NCBI RefSeq assembly: GCF_003991565.1
Contig: NZ_CP032819.1
Coordinates: 1,674,001 to 1,738,000 of the forward strand
DNA: 64,000 nucleotides
Direction of reading: 5' to 3'
Origin: Butyricimonas faecalis
Lineage (GTDB): Bacteria > Bacteroidota > Bacteroidia > Bacteroidales > Marinifilaceae
A program made the position numbers and the translations under genes. The notes under the pieces are model-generated. The model worked only from the letters and a program-made list of their open reading frames with translations, searched no databases and was not told where the DNA came from. Position 1 is the first letter of the stretch. Every line of letters begins with the position of its first letter. This document shows, piece after piece, positions 49,346-57,867 of this stretch.

Positions 49346-50476
49346 CTATAATCTTCGTGTAACTTTTTTTATCGTGCTCTCTTTCCATGTCACGAAATCT
49401 CCTTCTAATATGTGTTTGCGAGCTTCACGTACTAACCACAAATAAAACGACAAATTATGGATCGAGCAAATTTGTAGCCCTAAAATTTCATCCGCCTTGA
49501 TTAAATGACGTAAATACGCTTTCGAATAATCGCTGTCAACAAAACTCAAGACGGCCGGGTCAATACGACTGAAATCCTTTTCCCATTTCTTGTTCTTTAT
49601 ATTAATCACGCCCTCCGTGGTAAACAACATACCATTTCTCCCGTTTCGGGTTGGCATCACGCAATCGAACATATCCACGCCCAAAGAAATAGCTTCCAAA
49701 ATATTTTCCGGGGTCCCGACCCCCATCAGGTAACGGGGCTTATCCTGCGGTAAAATCCGGTTCACCACTTGAATCATTTCATACATCACATCGGCCTCCT
49801 CCCCAACGGCCAATCCCCCGATAGCGTATCCCTCCCGGTCAAGAGCGACAGCGTGTTCCGCCGCCTTTTCACGTAAATCTCGGAAAGTACATCCTTGCAC
49901 GATCGGGAACAATGACTGGTGATAACCGTACAATGGCTCCGTGGCATCCAATCGTTTCACGCATCGTTCCAACCAACGCTGCGTCAACTCCAAAGAATTC
50001 TTCGCGTAACCGTACTCACTCTGTCCCGGAGGACACTCATCAAACGCCATGATAATGTCAGCCCCTATCTTACGCTGAATATCCATCACATTCTCCGGCG
50101 TGAACAGATGCTTAGAACCGTCTATATGAGAGCGAAACACGACGCCCTCTTCCGTAATCTTCCGGCAATCACCCAAAGAAAAAACCTGAAAACCACCACT
50201 ATCCGTGAGGATCGGACGATCCCATGAATTAAATTTATGTAACCCTCCTGCTTCTTCCAACACCTCCGTACCCGGTCGCAAATACAAATGATACGTGTTA
50301 CCCAAAATAATCTGGGCCTTAATATCTTCCTTCAACTCTCTCGCGTGTACGGCTTTCACGGTTCCCACCGTACCCACCGGCATAAAGATCGGAGTTTCAA
50401 TATTCCCATGATCCGTGGTTAACACACCACACCGTGCATCACTATTCTTGTCTTTCGCTAAAAGGGTATATTTCAT
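49346..50476 (-). CDS. tgt: queuine tRNA-ribosyltransferase
   Basis: This 376-residue TIM-barrel enzyme exchanges the wobble guanine of GUN-anticodon tRNAs for a queuosine precursor. It has LTDSGGFQVFSLG with the catalytic-site Asp, MAFDECPPGQSE, GLAVGEEADVMYE, and VDMFDCVMPTRNGRNGMLFT with the nucleophilic Asp. The zinc site differs from E. coli: where CDCYTC precedes YSRAYLHHL, this protein has LSFVDSDYSKAYLRHL, so three Cys ligands are missing; the His in SIHNL remains. I believe this loss is shared by other Bacteroidales. Length is normal. Confidence 0.95.
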   Translation of the reverse strand: MKYTLLAKDKNSDARCGVLTTDHGNIETPIFMPVGTVGTVKAVHARELKEDIKAQIILGNTYHLYLRPGTEVLEEAGGLHKFNSWDRPILTDSGGFQVFSLGDCRKITEEGVVFRSHIDGSKHLFTPENVMDIQRKIGADIIMAFDECPPGQSEYGYAKNSLELTQRWLERCVKRLDATEPLYGYHQSLFPIVQGCTFRDLREKAAEHAVALDREGYAIGGLAVGEEADVMYEMIQVVNRILPQDKPRYLMGVGTPENILEAISLGVDMFDCVMPTRNGRNGMLFTTEGVINIKNKKWEKDFSRIDPAVLSFVDSDYSKAYLRHLIKADEILGLQICSIHNLSFYLWLVREARKHILEGDFVTWKESTIKKVTRRL

Positions 50477-50497
50477 CTAATCATGATTTTGAGCGTA

Positions 50498-50505
50498 CAA
50501 AGATA
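50498..50505 (-). promoter_or_regulatory. putative -7 element for tgt
   Basis: On the - strand this reads TATCTTTG, 22 bases before the tgt ATG. It faces the + strand promoter of the peptidase gene. Confidence 0.5.
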
Positions 50506-50545
50506 GGAATAATTAAATCTAAAATCATAAATCTAAAATTATTTA

Positions 50546-50553
50546 TATCTTTG
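50546..50553 (+). promoter_or_regulatory. putative -7 element for the dipeptidyl peptidase
   Basis: TATCTTTG matches TAnnTTTG, 32 bases before the ATG at 50585. No -33 TTTG is obvious in the AT-rich repeat upstream. Confidence 0.5.
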
Positions 50554-50584
50554 GTCCAAATTAAAAAAACAAAAAATAATTGTC

Positions 50585-52795
50585 ATGAGGATGTTTTACA
50601 AGTTAATTGTATGTATGTTTATCGTGGGGTTTGCTCTACCCGTAAACGCTCAAAACAAGAGCAAAAAATTCACTCTGGAAGATTTTAACTTGACCTACAC
50701 GTTCAGGACACATGGTGTTTCAGGCCTCCGCTCGTTAAATGACGGGGAACACTATACCGTGTTGGAAAACAATGGTAAAAAATTGGTCATGTACAGCTAC
50801 AAGACCGGGAAAGCCGTCAGCACGCTACTAGACTTAAACGATCCCAAGTACAAAGCGGTCCAGGTCATCCAAAATTATGAATTCAGCCCGGAAGAAGACC
50901 GGATTTTGATCTGCACGAATATAAATCCCATCTATCGTCGCTCATTCACGGCAGATTATTTCGTGTTTGATTTAAAAAACAAAGAATTGAAACCTCTATC
51001 GGAAGGTGGTTCTCAACGTCTGGCAACCTTCTCTCCCAACGGAACGAAAGTCGCATTCGTGAGAGACAACAATATCTTTATCGCTGACCTACGCTTCGGC
51101 TCCGAGATACAGATCACCTTTGACGGGAAATTTAACGAAATCATCAACGGAGCCCCTGACTGGGTATATGAAGAAGAATTCGGATTCAACAAAGCATTCG
51201 AGTGGGCCCCCGACGGGTCAGCTATCGCGTTCATTAAATTCGATGAATCGGCCGTGAAAACTTACCACATGAATATGTTCAAAGGGCAATATCCGGCATA
51301 CGAACAAAACGCTCTTTATCCTTCAAACTACTCTTATAAATACCCGAAAGCCGGGGAAACCAATTCCATCGTGAGCGTTCACGTTTATGACATTAAAGAT
51401 CGCATGACTACCCCTATGAACATTGGTGAAGAAACCGATATTTACATCCCCCGCATCAAATGGACAAAAGACCCGAAGAGATTAGCCATCATGAAACTGA
51501 ACCGTTTCCAAAATCACCTGGAAATCCTATTGGCCAATGCCCGCGTGGGAAGTACAACCGTACTTTACCGGGAAGAAAACAAATATTATATCGCGGAAAG
51601 CAACTTGGACAACTTGATCTTCATGGAAGACGGGCAACACTTCATCATGAGCAGCGAAAAAAGTGGTTATTCCCACCTCTACCTGTATGCCATGAGCGGG
51701 AAAGAAATCCAGCCGATCACGTCCGGGAAATACGACGTGGTCGACTTCTACGGGTACGATCCGGTAAAAAAACTTTACTACTATGCCTCTCACGAAGAAT
51801 CACCCCTGGAAAAATACATCTACTCCATCGACCTGAAGGGCAAAAAGAAAAAACTCACCCCGACCAAAGGATGGAATGAAGCAGAATTCAGCAAATCATT
51901 CAAATACTATATTAATATAGTATCCAACGCGGATATGCCACACGTGTACACCCTGTACGCGGCAAACGGGAAAGCCGTCCGCACGCTGGAAGACAATGCC
52001 GCGTTGAAAGCAAAACTGGAAGATTACGCTGTTGCCAAAAAAGAATTCATCCAGATCCCGGCAGCTGACGGAACCACCCTGTTGAACGCGTGGCTCATGA
52101 AACCGGTGAACTTTGACGCGTCAAAATCTTACCCGCTACTAATCGTCCAATACAGTGGTCCGAACTCTCAGCAAGTAAGCAATAGCTGGGGTATGGACTG
52201 GACACAATACCTCGCACAAGAAGGTTACATCGTGGCTTGTATCGACCCCCGCGGAACGGCTGCCAGAGGAGAAGAATTCCGGAAATGCACCTACATGCAA
52301 CTCGGTAAAATCGAGAGTGACGACATGATCGCCGCGGCCAAATGGCTTGCCGGACAATCTTACATCGACGCTAAAAAAGTAGGCATCTGGGGATGGAGTT
52401 TTGGCGGATTCATGTCATCACTCTGCCTGATGAAAGGGAATGACGTGTTCTCCACGGCTATCGCGGTCGCTCCCGTTACTCACTGGGGCTTCTACGACTC
52501 CATCTACACGGAACGCTTCATGAGACGTCCGCAGGACAATCCTTCCGGCTACAACGACAACTCCCCGATTAACTGGGTAAAACACTTAAAAGGGAATTTA
52601 CTGTTATGCCACGGAACCGCGGATGATAACGTACACGTGCAAAACACCTACGAACTATCCGAGGCTCTCGTACAAGCGAACAAACAATTCGACATGCAAA
52701 TTTACACCAACCGGAACCATAGCATATATGGCGGTTACACGCGATTACAACTGTACACTAAATTTGTGAACTATTTGAATCAGCACTTGAAATAA
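50585..52795 (+). CDS. dipeptidyl peptidase IV (S9B)
   Basis: This 736-residue secreted or periplasmic peptidase removes X-Pro dipeptides. It has a signal peptide (FYKLIVCMFIVGFALPVNAQ), a beta-propeller domain with SPNGTKVAFVRDNNIFIADL and the substrate-binding double Glu region DWVYEEEFGF, and a C-terminal alpha/beta-hydrolase domain. The catalytic residues are the Ser in GWSFGGFMS, the Asp in GTADDNVH and the His in NRNHSIYGG. Length and motifs are complete. It is transcribed alone and followed by a strong terminator. Confidence 0.95.
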   Translation: MRMFYKLIVCMFIVGFALPVNAQNKSKKFTLEDFNLTYTFRTHGVSGLRSLNDGEHYTVLENNGKKLVMYSYKTGKAVSTLLDLNDPKYKAVQVIQNYEFSPEEDRILICTNINPIYRRSFTADYFVFDLKNKELKPLSEGGSQRLATFSPNGTKVAFVRDNNIFIADLRFGSEIQITFDGKFNEIINGAPDWVYEEEFGFNKAFEWAPDGSAIAFIKFDESAVKTYHMNMFKGQYPAYEQNALYPSNYSYKYPKAGETNSIVSVHVYDIKDRMTTPMNIGEETDIYIPRIKWTKDPKRLAIMKLNRFQNHLEILLANARVGSTTVLYREENKYYIAESNLDNLIFMEDGQHFIMSSEKSGYSHLYLYAMSGKEIQPITSGKYDVVDFYGYDPVKKLYYYASHEESPLEKYIYSIDLKGKKKKLTPTKGWNEAEFSKSFKYYINIVSNADMPHVYTLYAANGKAVRTLEDNAALKAKLEDYAVAKKEFIQIPAADGTTLLNAWLMKPVNFDASKSYPLLIVQYSGPNSQQVSNSWGMDWTQYLAQEGYIVACIDPRGTAARGEEFRKCTYMQLGKIESDDMIAAAKWLAGQSYIDAKKVGIWGWSFGGFMSSLCLMKGNDVFSTAIAVAPVTHWGFYDSIYTERFMRRPQDNPSGYNDNSPINWVKHLKGNLLLCHGTADDNVHVQNTYELSEALVQANKQFDMQIYTNRNHSIYGGYTRLQLYTKFVNYLNQHLK

Positions 52796-52888
52796 AAATT
52801 CAAAAGTTAATTCAGGTTACAGGCTACAGGTTTCGCACCAATATTTGTAAATCAAGAACCTGTAACTTGTAACCTGCCAACTTGAAAC

Positions 52889-52937
52889 AAAAAAAACAGA
52901 TAAGTTGTGATTGAATCACAACTTATCTGTTTTTTTT
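52889..52937. terminator. bidirectional intrinsic terminator
   Basis: A perfect 24-base palindrome around one base (AAAAAAAACAGATAAGTTGT and so on) has A8 before and T8 after, so it can act on both strands. It lies about 95 bases past the peptidase stop. A separate imperfect 20-base inverted repeat (CAGGTTACAGGCTACAGGTT with its partner near 52857-52876) precedes it. Confidence 0.9.
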
Positions 52938-53036
52938 ATATCTTGCAAACGATAGAAATAAACATGATCTCGGTGCAATTATCCCCGTGATAATCCAGCT
53001 GAAATCTTAAATCATAAATTTTAAAACAAAAACGTT

Positions 53037-54500
53037 ATGAATAAATGTATCTGCACGTTAGAGCCCAAGGCTATTTGGGAAAACTTTTATAAACTAACTC
53101 AAGTTCCGCGTCCGTCAAACCATGAAGAAAAAGCCAGAGAATTTGTTATGAATTGGGCAAAAGAAAACGGAATCCATGCTGAAATGGACGAGGCTCACAA
53201 TATATTATTGAGCAAACCGGCAACCCCGGGCATGGAAAACCGCAAAGGAGTCATCCTGCAAGGTCACTTGGACATGGTGCCTCAAAAAAATGAAGACAAA
53301 CAACATGATTTCACCAAAGACCCGATTTCTGCCTATGTCGACGGGGAATGGGTAACCGCAGACGGCACCACCCTCGGAGCAGACAACGGTATCGGCGTTG
53401 CCACCGGAATGGCTATCTTATTATCAAAGGACATTCCTCACGGTCCGGTTGAAGTGTTGATCACGGCTACCGAAGAAACCGGAATGGACGGAGCAAACGG
53501 TATCCGCCACAACTGGTTAAAAGGAGACATCTTGTTGAATCTTGACTCTGAAACAGAAGGTGAATTGTATGTCGGTTGTGCCGGCGGTATCGACGGAGAG
53601 ATCGTATTCGACTATACTCCCGAAGCAGTTCCCGCGGGACACAAAGCATTCCAATTATCACTGAAAGGCTTAAAGGGTGGTCACTCCGGAATGGACATCA
53701 ACTTGGGTAGAGGAAATGCCAACAAATTATATTTCCGTTTCTTGAAAGCCGTCAGCAAAGAGCTGGATCTTCGCCTTTCTTCCGTATCCGGTGGAAACAT
53801 GAGAAATGCCATCCCGCGTGAAGCTTTCGGCATCGTGACGGTTCCGGCTGCCAATGCAGACAAATTCTTGGCTAAAGTAAAAGAATACGAGGAAATCTTC
53901 AAAGCAGAATTAAGTGCTAAAGAACCCACCCTTACTCTCTTTGCCGAAGAAACCGCCCTGCCGCAAAACGTGATGCCGGTAAAAGTACAATATAACCTGA
54001 TCAACGCCATCAAAGCTTGCCCGAACGGTGCCATGAGAATGATCGATTCCATGCCTGACACGGTTGAAACCTCCAACAACCTGGCCATCGTGAAAGGTGG
54101 TGACGGAAAGATCGAAATATACATGTTAATGCGTTCTTCCGTTGAAACAGCTAAAATGTCTTTGGCACAAGTCGTACAATCCGTTTTTGAACTAGCTGAA
54201 GCCAACAAAATCAACTTCACCGGAGAATACCCGGGCTGGAAACCGAACCCGGACTCAGCCATCCGCAAAGAAATGGAAGAAGTTTACATGAAACTGTACG
54301 GCAAAAAACCGGCCATCATGGCCATCCATGCCGGATTGGAATGCGGTATCCTGGGATCTGCTTACCCCCATTGGGACATGATATCCTTCGGACCGACCAT
54401 CAGTTCTCCTCACTCTCCGGACGAGAAAGTGAACATCGAATCCGTAAATAAATTCTGGGAATTCTTGAAAGCTACTTTAGCTGCAATTCCTACAAAATAA
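53037..54500 (+). CDS. pepD: aminoacyl-histidine dipeptidase (M20C)
   Basis: This 487-residue cytosolic zinc peptidase cleaves X-His dipeptides. The M20 metal residues are in place: His in LQGHLDMVPQ, the bridging Asp in LGADNGIGVATG, the catalytic and ligand Glu pair in ATEETGMDG, Asp in NLDSETEGEL and the late His in SSPHSPDEKV. A dimerisation-type domain with LKGLKGGHSGMDI splits the catalytic domain. Length is as expected for PepD. An IR element follows its stop directly. Confidence 0.95.
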   Translation: MNKCICTLEPKAIWENFYKLTQVPRPSNHEEKAREFVMNWAKENGIHAEMDEAHNILLSKPATPGMENRKGVILQGHLDMVPQKNEDKQHDFTKDPISAYVDGEWVTADGTTLGADNGIGVATGMAILLSKDIPHGPVEVLITATEETGMDGANGIRHNWLKGDILLNLDSETEGELYVGCAGGIDGEIVFDYTPEAVPAGHKAFQLSLKGLKGGHSGMDINLGRGNANKLYFRFLKAVSKELDLRLSSVSGGNMRNAIPREAFGIVTVPAANADKFLAKVKEYEEIFKAELSAKEPTLTLFAEETALPQNVMPVKVQYNLINAIKACPNGAMRMIDSMPDTVETSNNLAIVKGGDGKIEIYMLMRSSVETAKMSLAQVVQSVFELAEANKINFTGEYPGWKPNPDSAIRKEMEEVYMKLYGKKPAIMAIHAGLECGILGSAYPHWDMISFGPTISSPHSPDEKVNIESVNKFWEFLKATLAAIPTK

Positions 54501-54502
54501 CA

Positions 54503-54598
54503 AACTACCCCCTCCAACTCCTCCTTACACAGGAGAGGGGCAATTACCCAACGGTTCCCCCTCCTGTGTAAGGGGAGGGGGAGTTCGGGGAGGTAGTT
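54503..54598. repeat. palindromic GC-rich intergenic element, copy A
   Basis: Arms of about 35 bases (left 54503-54535, right 54561-54598) are imperfect complements, with CTCCTTACACAGGAG on the left and CTCCTGTGTAAGG on the right. A related element lies at 56475-56592. It encodes nothing and may fold as a long hairpin after pepD. Confidence 0.75.
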
Positions 54599-54746
54599 CA
54601 GAAAAAAAATAAAAAAGCCGAAATCCCCCGACAAATCAAGCGTTGCCGGTACGTAAAACCCCCGCGATAGTTTCAATTTCCCCTTCACTTTCCAGCCATT
54701 TACTCTATTTTTTAATATTTTAACCACATCGTATCGTTTTCTGTAT

Positions 54747-54754
54747 TATCTTTG
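54747..54754 (+). promoter_or_regulatory. putative -7 element for the acyl-CoA synthetase
   Basis: TATCTTTG matches TAnnTTTG, 26 bases before the ATG at 54780. The -33 element is unclear. Confidence 0.5.
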
Positions 54755-54779
54755 TAGGGAAAATTCATATTATTAAAAC

Positions 54780-56456
54780 ATGACTTTAAAGAAATTGACG
54801 TTACCGGAACTCTTGAAAAATAGCTGTTCCAAGTTTTCAAAAAATTTATCTTTAAATTTTGTCGCAAGCGGAAAAAAAACTTACCAAGATTTATATAACG
54901 AAGTTGTGTCTATTGCCAACCATTTACTGCATCTAGGGGTAAAGAAAGGAGACAAAGTAGCCATCTTAAGTGCCAACATGCCAAACTGGGGAATCACCCA
55001 ATTTGCCATCGCAAACATTGGAGCTATTGCCGTACCTGTCCTACCGGGATTCTGTTCTACAGAACTCCAAAATATACTGGAACATGCAGAGGTTAAAGTG
55101 ATCTTCGTTTCTCGCTTACTGGCAAAATGTCTGGAAGGAGTAAAAACACCGTTCCTTAAGCATAAAATCTTGATCAACAACTTCTCAACGATCCCAGAAG
55201 GATGCTACCAACCGGAAGAATTGGATAAATTGGTCCCGGATATTAGTTTGAACAACACAACCCCTCTCCCCGAAGTTTCGATTGAAGAAGAGGACATTGC
55301 ATCAATCATTTATACTTCCGGTACCACAGGATTCTCAAAAGGAGTGGTCTTAACACACAAAAATCTGGTATGGGATGCACGCCAGTGCCACACCATCCAG
55401 CCCGTGGACGAAACCTACCGTTTCCTGAGTATTCTACCGATGGCACATACTTACGAAAATACGCTGGGACTATTGTTACCCTTGATGTACGGAGCACAGG
55501 TATATTACCTGGATCGGGTGCCGACGCCGAAACTACTTGTTCCGGCCATGCAGAAAATCCGTCCTACAGTAGTTTTATCCGTGCCTTTGATCATCGAGAA
55601 AATCTACAAATCGCAAGTGTTACCTAAATTCACCGGTTCGAAATGGATGAGTAAACTCTATCAATTCGCCCCGGCCCGTAAACTATTCAACCGATTGGCC
55701 GGCAAGAAACTGATGGAAACCTTCGGTGGTGAATTAAAATTCTTCGGGATCGGTGGATCCAAACTGGATGGTACCGTAGAACAATTCCTGCGGGAAGCCA
55801 AATTCCCTTATGCCATCGGTTACGGACTCACGGAAACAGCTCCCATGGCCGCGGGTTCCAACCCGTCACAGACATTCCTTCAAGGAGTAGGCCCTGTCAT
55901 GGAAGGTGTGCAAATTAAAATCAATGATCCCGACAATAGCGGACAAGGAGAAATCTGGATCAAAGGTCCCAACGTGATGAAAGGATACTACAAACGTCCG
56001 GAACTCACCGCGGAAACCTTCACGGAAGACGGTTGGTTCAAAACCGGCGACTTGGGTTCTTTCGACAAGAAGAACAGGTTAGCCATCCGCGGAAGAATCA
56101 AAACCATGATCCTCGGTGCATCCGGAGAAAACATCTACCCGGAAGAGATTGAATCCATCATTAATAACTTCCGCTTTGTGAACGAATCCTTGGTAGTGGA
56201 AAATAGCGGAAAACTGGTTGCCATGGTTCATTTCAACATGGAAGAACTTGAAAAACAATACCAAAGACTGAAAGACCAAGCCGGAAACTACAAGGAAAAA
56301 ATCAACGATTACATCGAAGAACAAAAACAAGAACTACGGGATTACGTGAACGCCCGGGTGAATAACTTCTCAAAACTACAACTTGTACTCGTACAACACG
56401 AACCTTTTGAAAAGACCCCCACTCACAAGATCAAACGTTTCTTGTACTGCAAATAA
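54780..56456 (+). CDS. long-chain acyl-CoA synthetase (AMP-forming)
   Basis: This 558-residue adenylate-forming enzyme activates fatty acids with ATP and CoA at the membrane. It has the P-loop IIYTSGTTGFSKGVV, the A4/A5 region GYGLTETAPMAAGS, the A7 motif WFKTGDLGSFD and the A8 hinge GRIKTMILGASGENIYPEEI; the final Lys of the C-terminal domain is in KTPTHKIKRF. Length is slightly shorter than E. coli FadD and normal for Bacteroidales. It is a single-gene unit bracketed by two palindromic elements. Confidence 0.93.
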   Translation: MTLKKLTLPELLKNSCSKFSKNLSLNFVASGKKTYQDLYNEVVSIANHLLHLGVKKGDKVAILSANMPNWGITQFAIANIGAIAVPVLPGFCSTELQNILEHAEVKVIFVSRLLAKCLEGVKTPFLKHKILINNFSTIPEGCYQPEELDKLVPDISLNNTTPLPEVSIEEEDIASIIYTSGTTGFSKGVVLTHKNLVWDARQCHTIQPVDETYRFLSILPMAHTYENTLGLLLPLMYGAQVYYLDRVPTPKLLVPAMQKIRPTVVLSVPLIIEKIYKSQVLPKFTGSKWMSKLYQFAPARKLFNRLAGKKLMETFGGELKFFGIGGSKLDGTVEQFLREAKFPYAIGYGLTETAPMAAGSNPSQTFLQGVGPVMEGVQIKINDPDNSGQGEIWIKGPNVMKGYYKRPELTAETFTEDGWFKTGDLGSFDKKNRLAIRGRIKTMILGASGENIYPEEIESIINNFRFVNESLVVENSGKLVAMVHFNMEELEKQYQRLKDQAGNYKEKINDYIEEQKQELRDYVNARVNNFSKLQLVLVQHEPFEKTPTHKIKRFLYCK

Positions 56457-56474
56457 AATAAAAAATCGGGAGTG

Positions 56475-56592
56475 TCAACAAGTCAGACTTTTAATGACTA
56501 CCACCCCTAACCCCTCCTTGCACAGGAGGGGAAACCGCTTGGTAATCAACCCTCCCCTGTATAAGGGGAAGTTGGAGAGGGTAGCTTGTTGA
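56475..56592. repeat. palindromic intergenic element, copy B
   Basis: Outer 8-base arms (TCAACAAG and CTTGTTGA) enclose longer imperfect arms (56498-56531 and 56554-56584) with CCCCTCCTTGCACAGGAGGG and CCCCTGTATAAGGGG. Sequence and plan resemble copy A at 54503-54598. It lies between two convergent genes and could stop transcription from both. Confidence 0.75.
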
Positions 56593-56623
56593 TAGGAATA
56601 AGACTTGTTAGACAGTCCCTTTA

Positions 56624-57199
56624 TTACTTTATCTGAAAGTCCAGTAAACACTCCCCATCCAAGAGAACCCGAAGGTGATCCCCGATAGACAAATCTCTCT
56701 GCCGGAAAGTTCCCCCGCAAAACAGGAAATCTCCGATCTTCAACATATAATACTCAGACATCGCAGCAAGCGTCTCCTCCGGTCTCCGCGCCAATTCACC
56801 CACTTCACGCGTGAAAACATTCTTCCCGTTCAATTCAAACGAAAAAATCATATTTTCCGGCGAAACACCCGTCAACGACTTCATCGGTGAAAGGGCTGCC
56901 GAAGAATCAAAAGCCATCGCGGCCGCGGGAGATAAAGAAGCTGCCAGCAATTCCCGTTCCAAATTGTCCGCGTAAAAACGGATGCCTACCCCCACCTCTT
57001 CATAATACCGTCCGGCAAAACGCTCGGCCACGTGCTTCCCGATCTTCCCGATCCGTAATACAACCTGTGGTACACAACTCAACTCCGTGGCAAAAGCCGG
57101 AATATAGAAATCATCATTATTTCGCAAAAGGGCATTGTCACCGATAACATTATAAGCCACCTCTCCCGCCTCATTATACTCCGCACAAAGTAATTTCAT
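56624..57199 (-). CDS. fumarylacetoacetate hydrolase-like protein
   Basis: This 191-residue protein aligns by eye with the C-terminal fold of the FAH family: VVLRIGKIGKHVAERFAGRYY, then VGVGIRFYADNLERELL, AMAFDSSAALSP, and the final MLKIGDFLFCGGT and RDLSIGDHLRV strands. The usual metal-binding Glu-x-Glu of active FAH enzymes is not seen: VPQ stands near that place. Only the Asp after it may be kept. It may therefore be a non-metal or inactive branch common in Bacteroidetes. It follows the nitroreductase gene in the same direction (37-base gap). Confidence 0.7.
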   Translation of the reverse strand: MKLLCAEYNEAGEVAYNVIGDNALLRNNDDFYIPAFATELSCVPQVVLRIGKIGKHVAERFAGRYYEEVGVGIRFYADNLERELLAASLSPAAAMAFDSSAALSPMKSLTGVSPENMIFSFELNGKNVFTREVGELARRPEETLAAMSEYYMLKIGDFLFCGGTFRQRDLSIGDHLRVLLDGECLLDFQIK

Positions 57200-57236
57200 T
57201 TCTAAAATCCAGAATTTAGAATCAAACCTCCAATTA

Positions 57237-57803
57237 TCACAAAATCACCAACTCATCTAAAGCCCGCTTCGGCACATGATGCGATCCGTCCGCCTCCCGC
57301 CAATACTTGTAATCCCCGTCCCTCATCTCTTCCAGCACCACCGTTTCCTTCGGTTTGCCCAAAGCGATAACATACATAATCTTCAAATGCTCCGGTAATT
57401 GCAACACCTCCCGCAAAGACTCGTTCTTGAAAGCCTTGATAATACAACCGCCATACCCCTTCTCCACGGCTCCCAACAATATCGTTTGCGCCTGAATCCC
57501 GTCATCACACAAACAGTTCTCCACGATAGAAGTATCCAACAATTGGATCAGATAAGCTGCCGGGCGTTCTCCCTCTTCCGGACCGTCCCAATCCTTCAAA
57601 TAACCTGCCCAAGCCAAGTTTGGAAACACCTTGTCACACAAACCTGCATCCGCCACGACCTTATACTTCAACGCCTGCGCATTTCTTCCCGATGCACAAT
57701 AACGGGTCAGCCCGACCCATTCCGTCAACTCCTCCCGCGTGATACGAACATCCTGAACAAAACGACGGTAGCTCCTATTTTTTAATAACAGTTCTTTCAG
57801 CAT
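57237..57803 (-). CDS. nitroreductase-family protein
   Basis: This 188-residue flavoenzyme has the family start LLKNRSYRRFVQDVRI, the FMN phosphate-contact region CASGRNAQALKYKVV, the mid-helix DDGIQAQTILLGAVEKGYGG and VIALGKPKETVVLEEM near the C-terminus. Such enzymes reduce nitro compounds, quinones or flavins with NAD(P)H; the natural substrate is unknown. It diverges from the AddB-like gene. Confidence 0.88.
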   Translation of the reverse strand: MLKELLLKNRSYRRFVQDVRITREELTEWVGLTRYCASGRNAQALKYKVVADAGLCDKVFPNLAWAGYLKDWDGPEEGERPAAYLIQLLDTSIVENCLCDDGIQAQTILLGAVEKGYGGCIIKAFKNESLREVLQLPEHLKIMYVIALGKPKETVVLEEMRDGDYKYWREADGSHHVPKRALDELVIL

Positions 57804-57833
57804 AAATCTATATAGAATCTAATGATTAAATTG

Positions 57834-57857
57834 TAAATTTGTTCCGAAACAAAAATA
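57834..57857. promoter_or_regulatory. paired divergent -7 elements
   Basis: TAAATTTG at 57834-57841 on the + strand lies 26 bases before the AddB-like ATG. TATTTTTG at 57857-57850 on the - strand lies 46 bases before the nitroreductase ATG. The two promoters would overlap within 25 bases, so the genes may compete for polymerase. Confidence 0.45.
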
Positions 57858-57867
57858 GTAATAAAAT

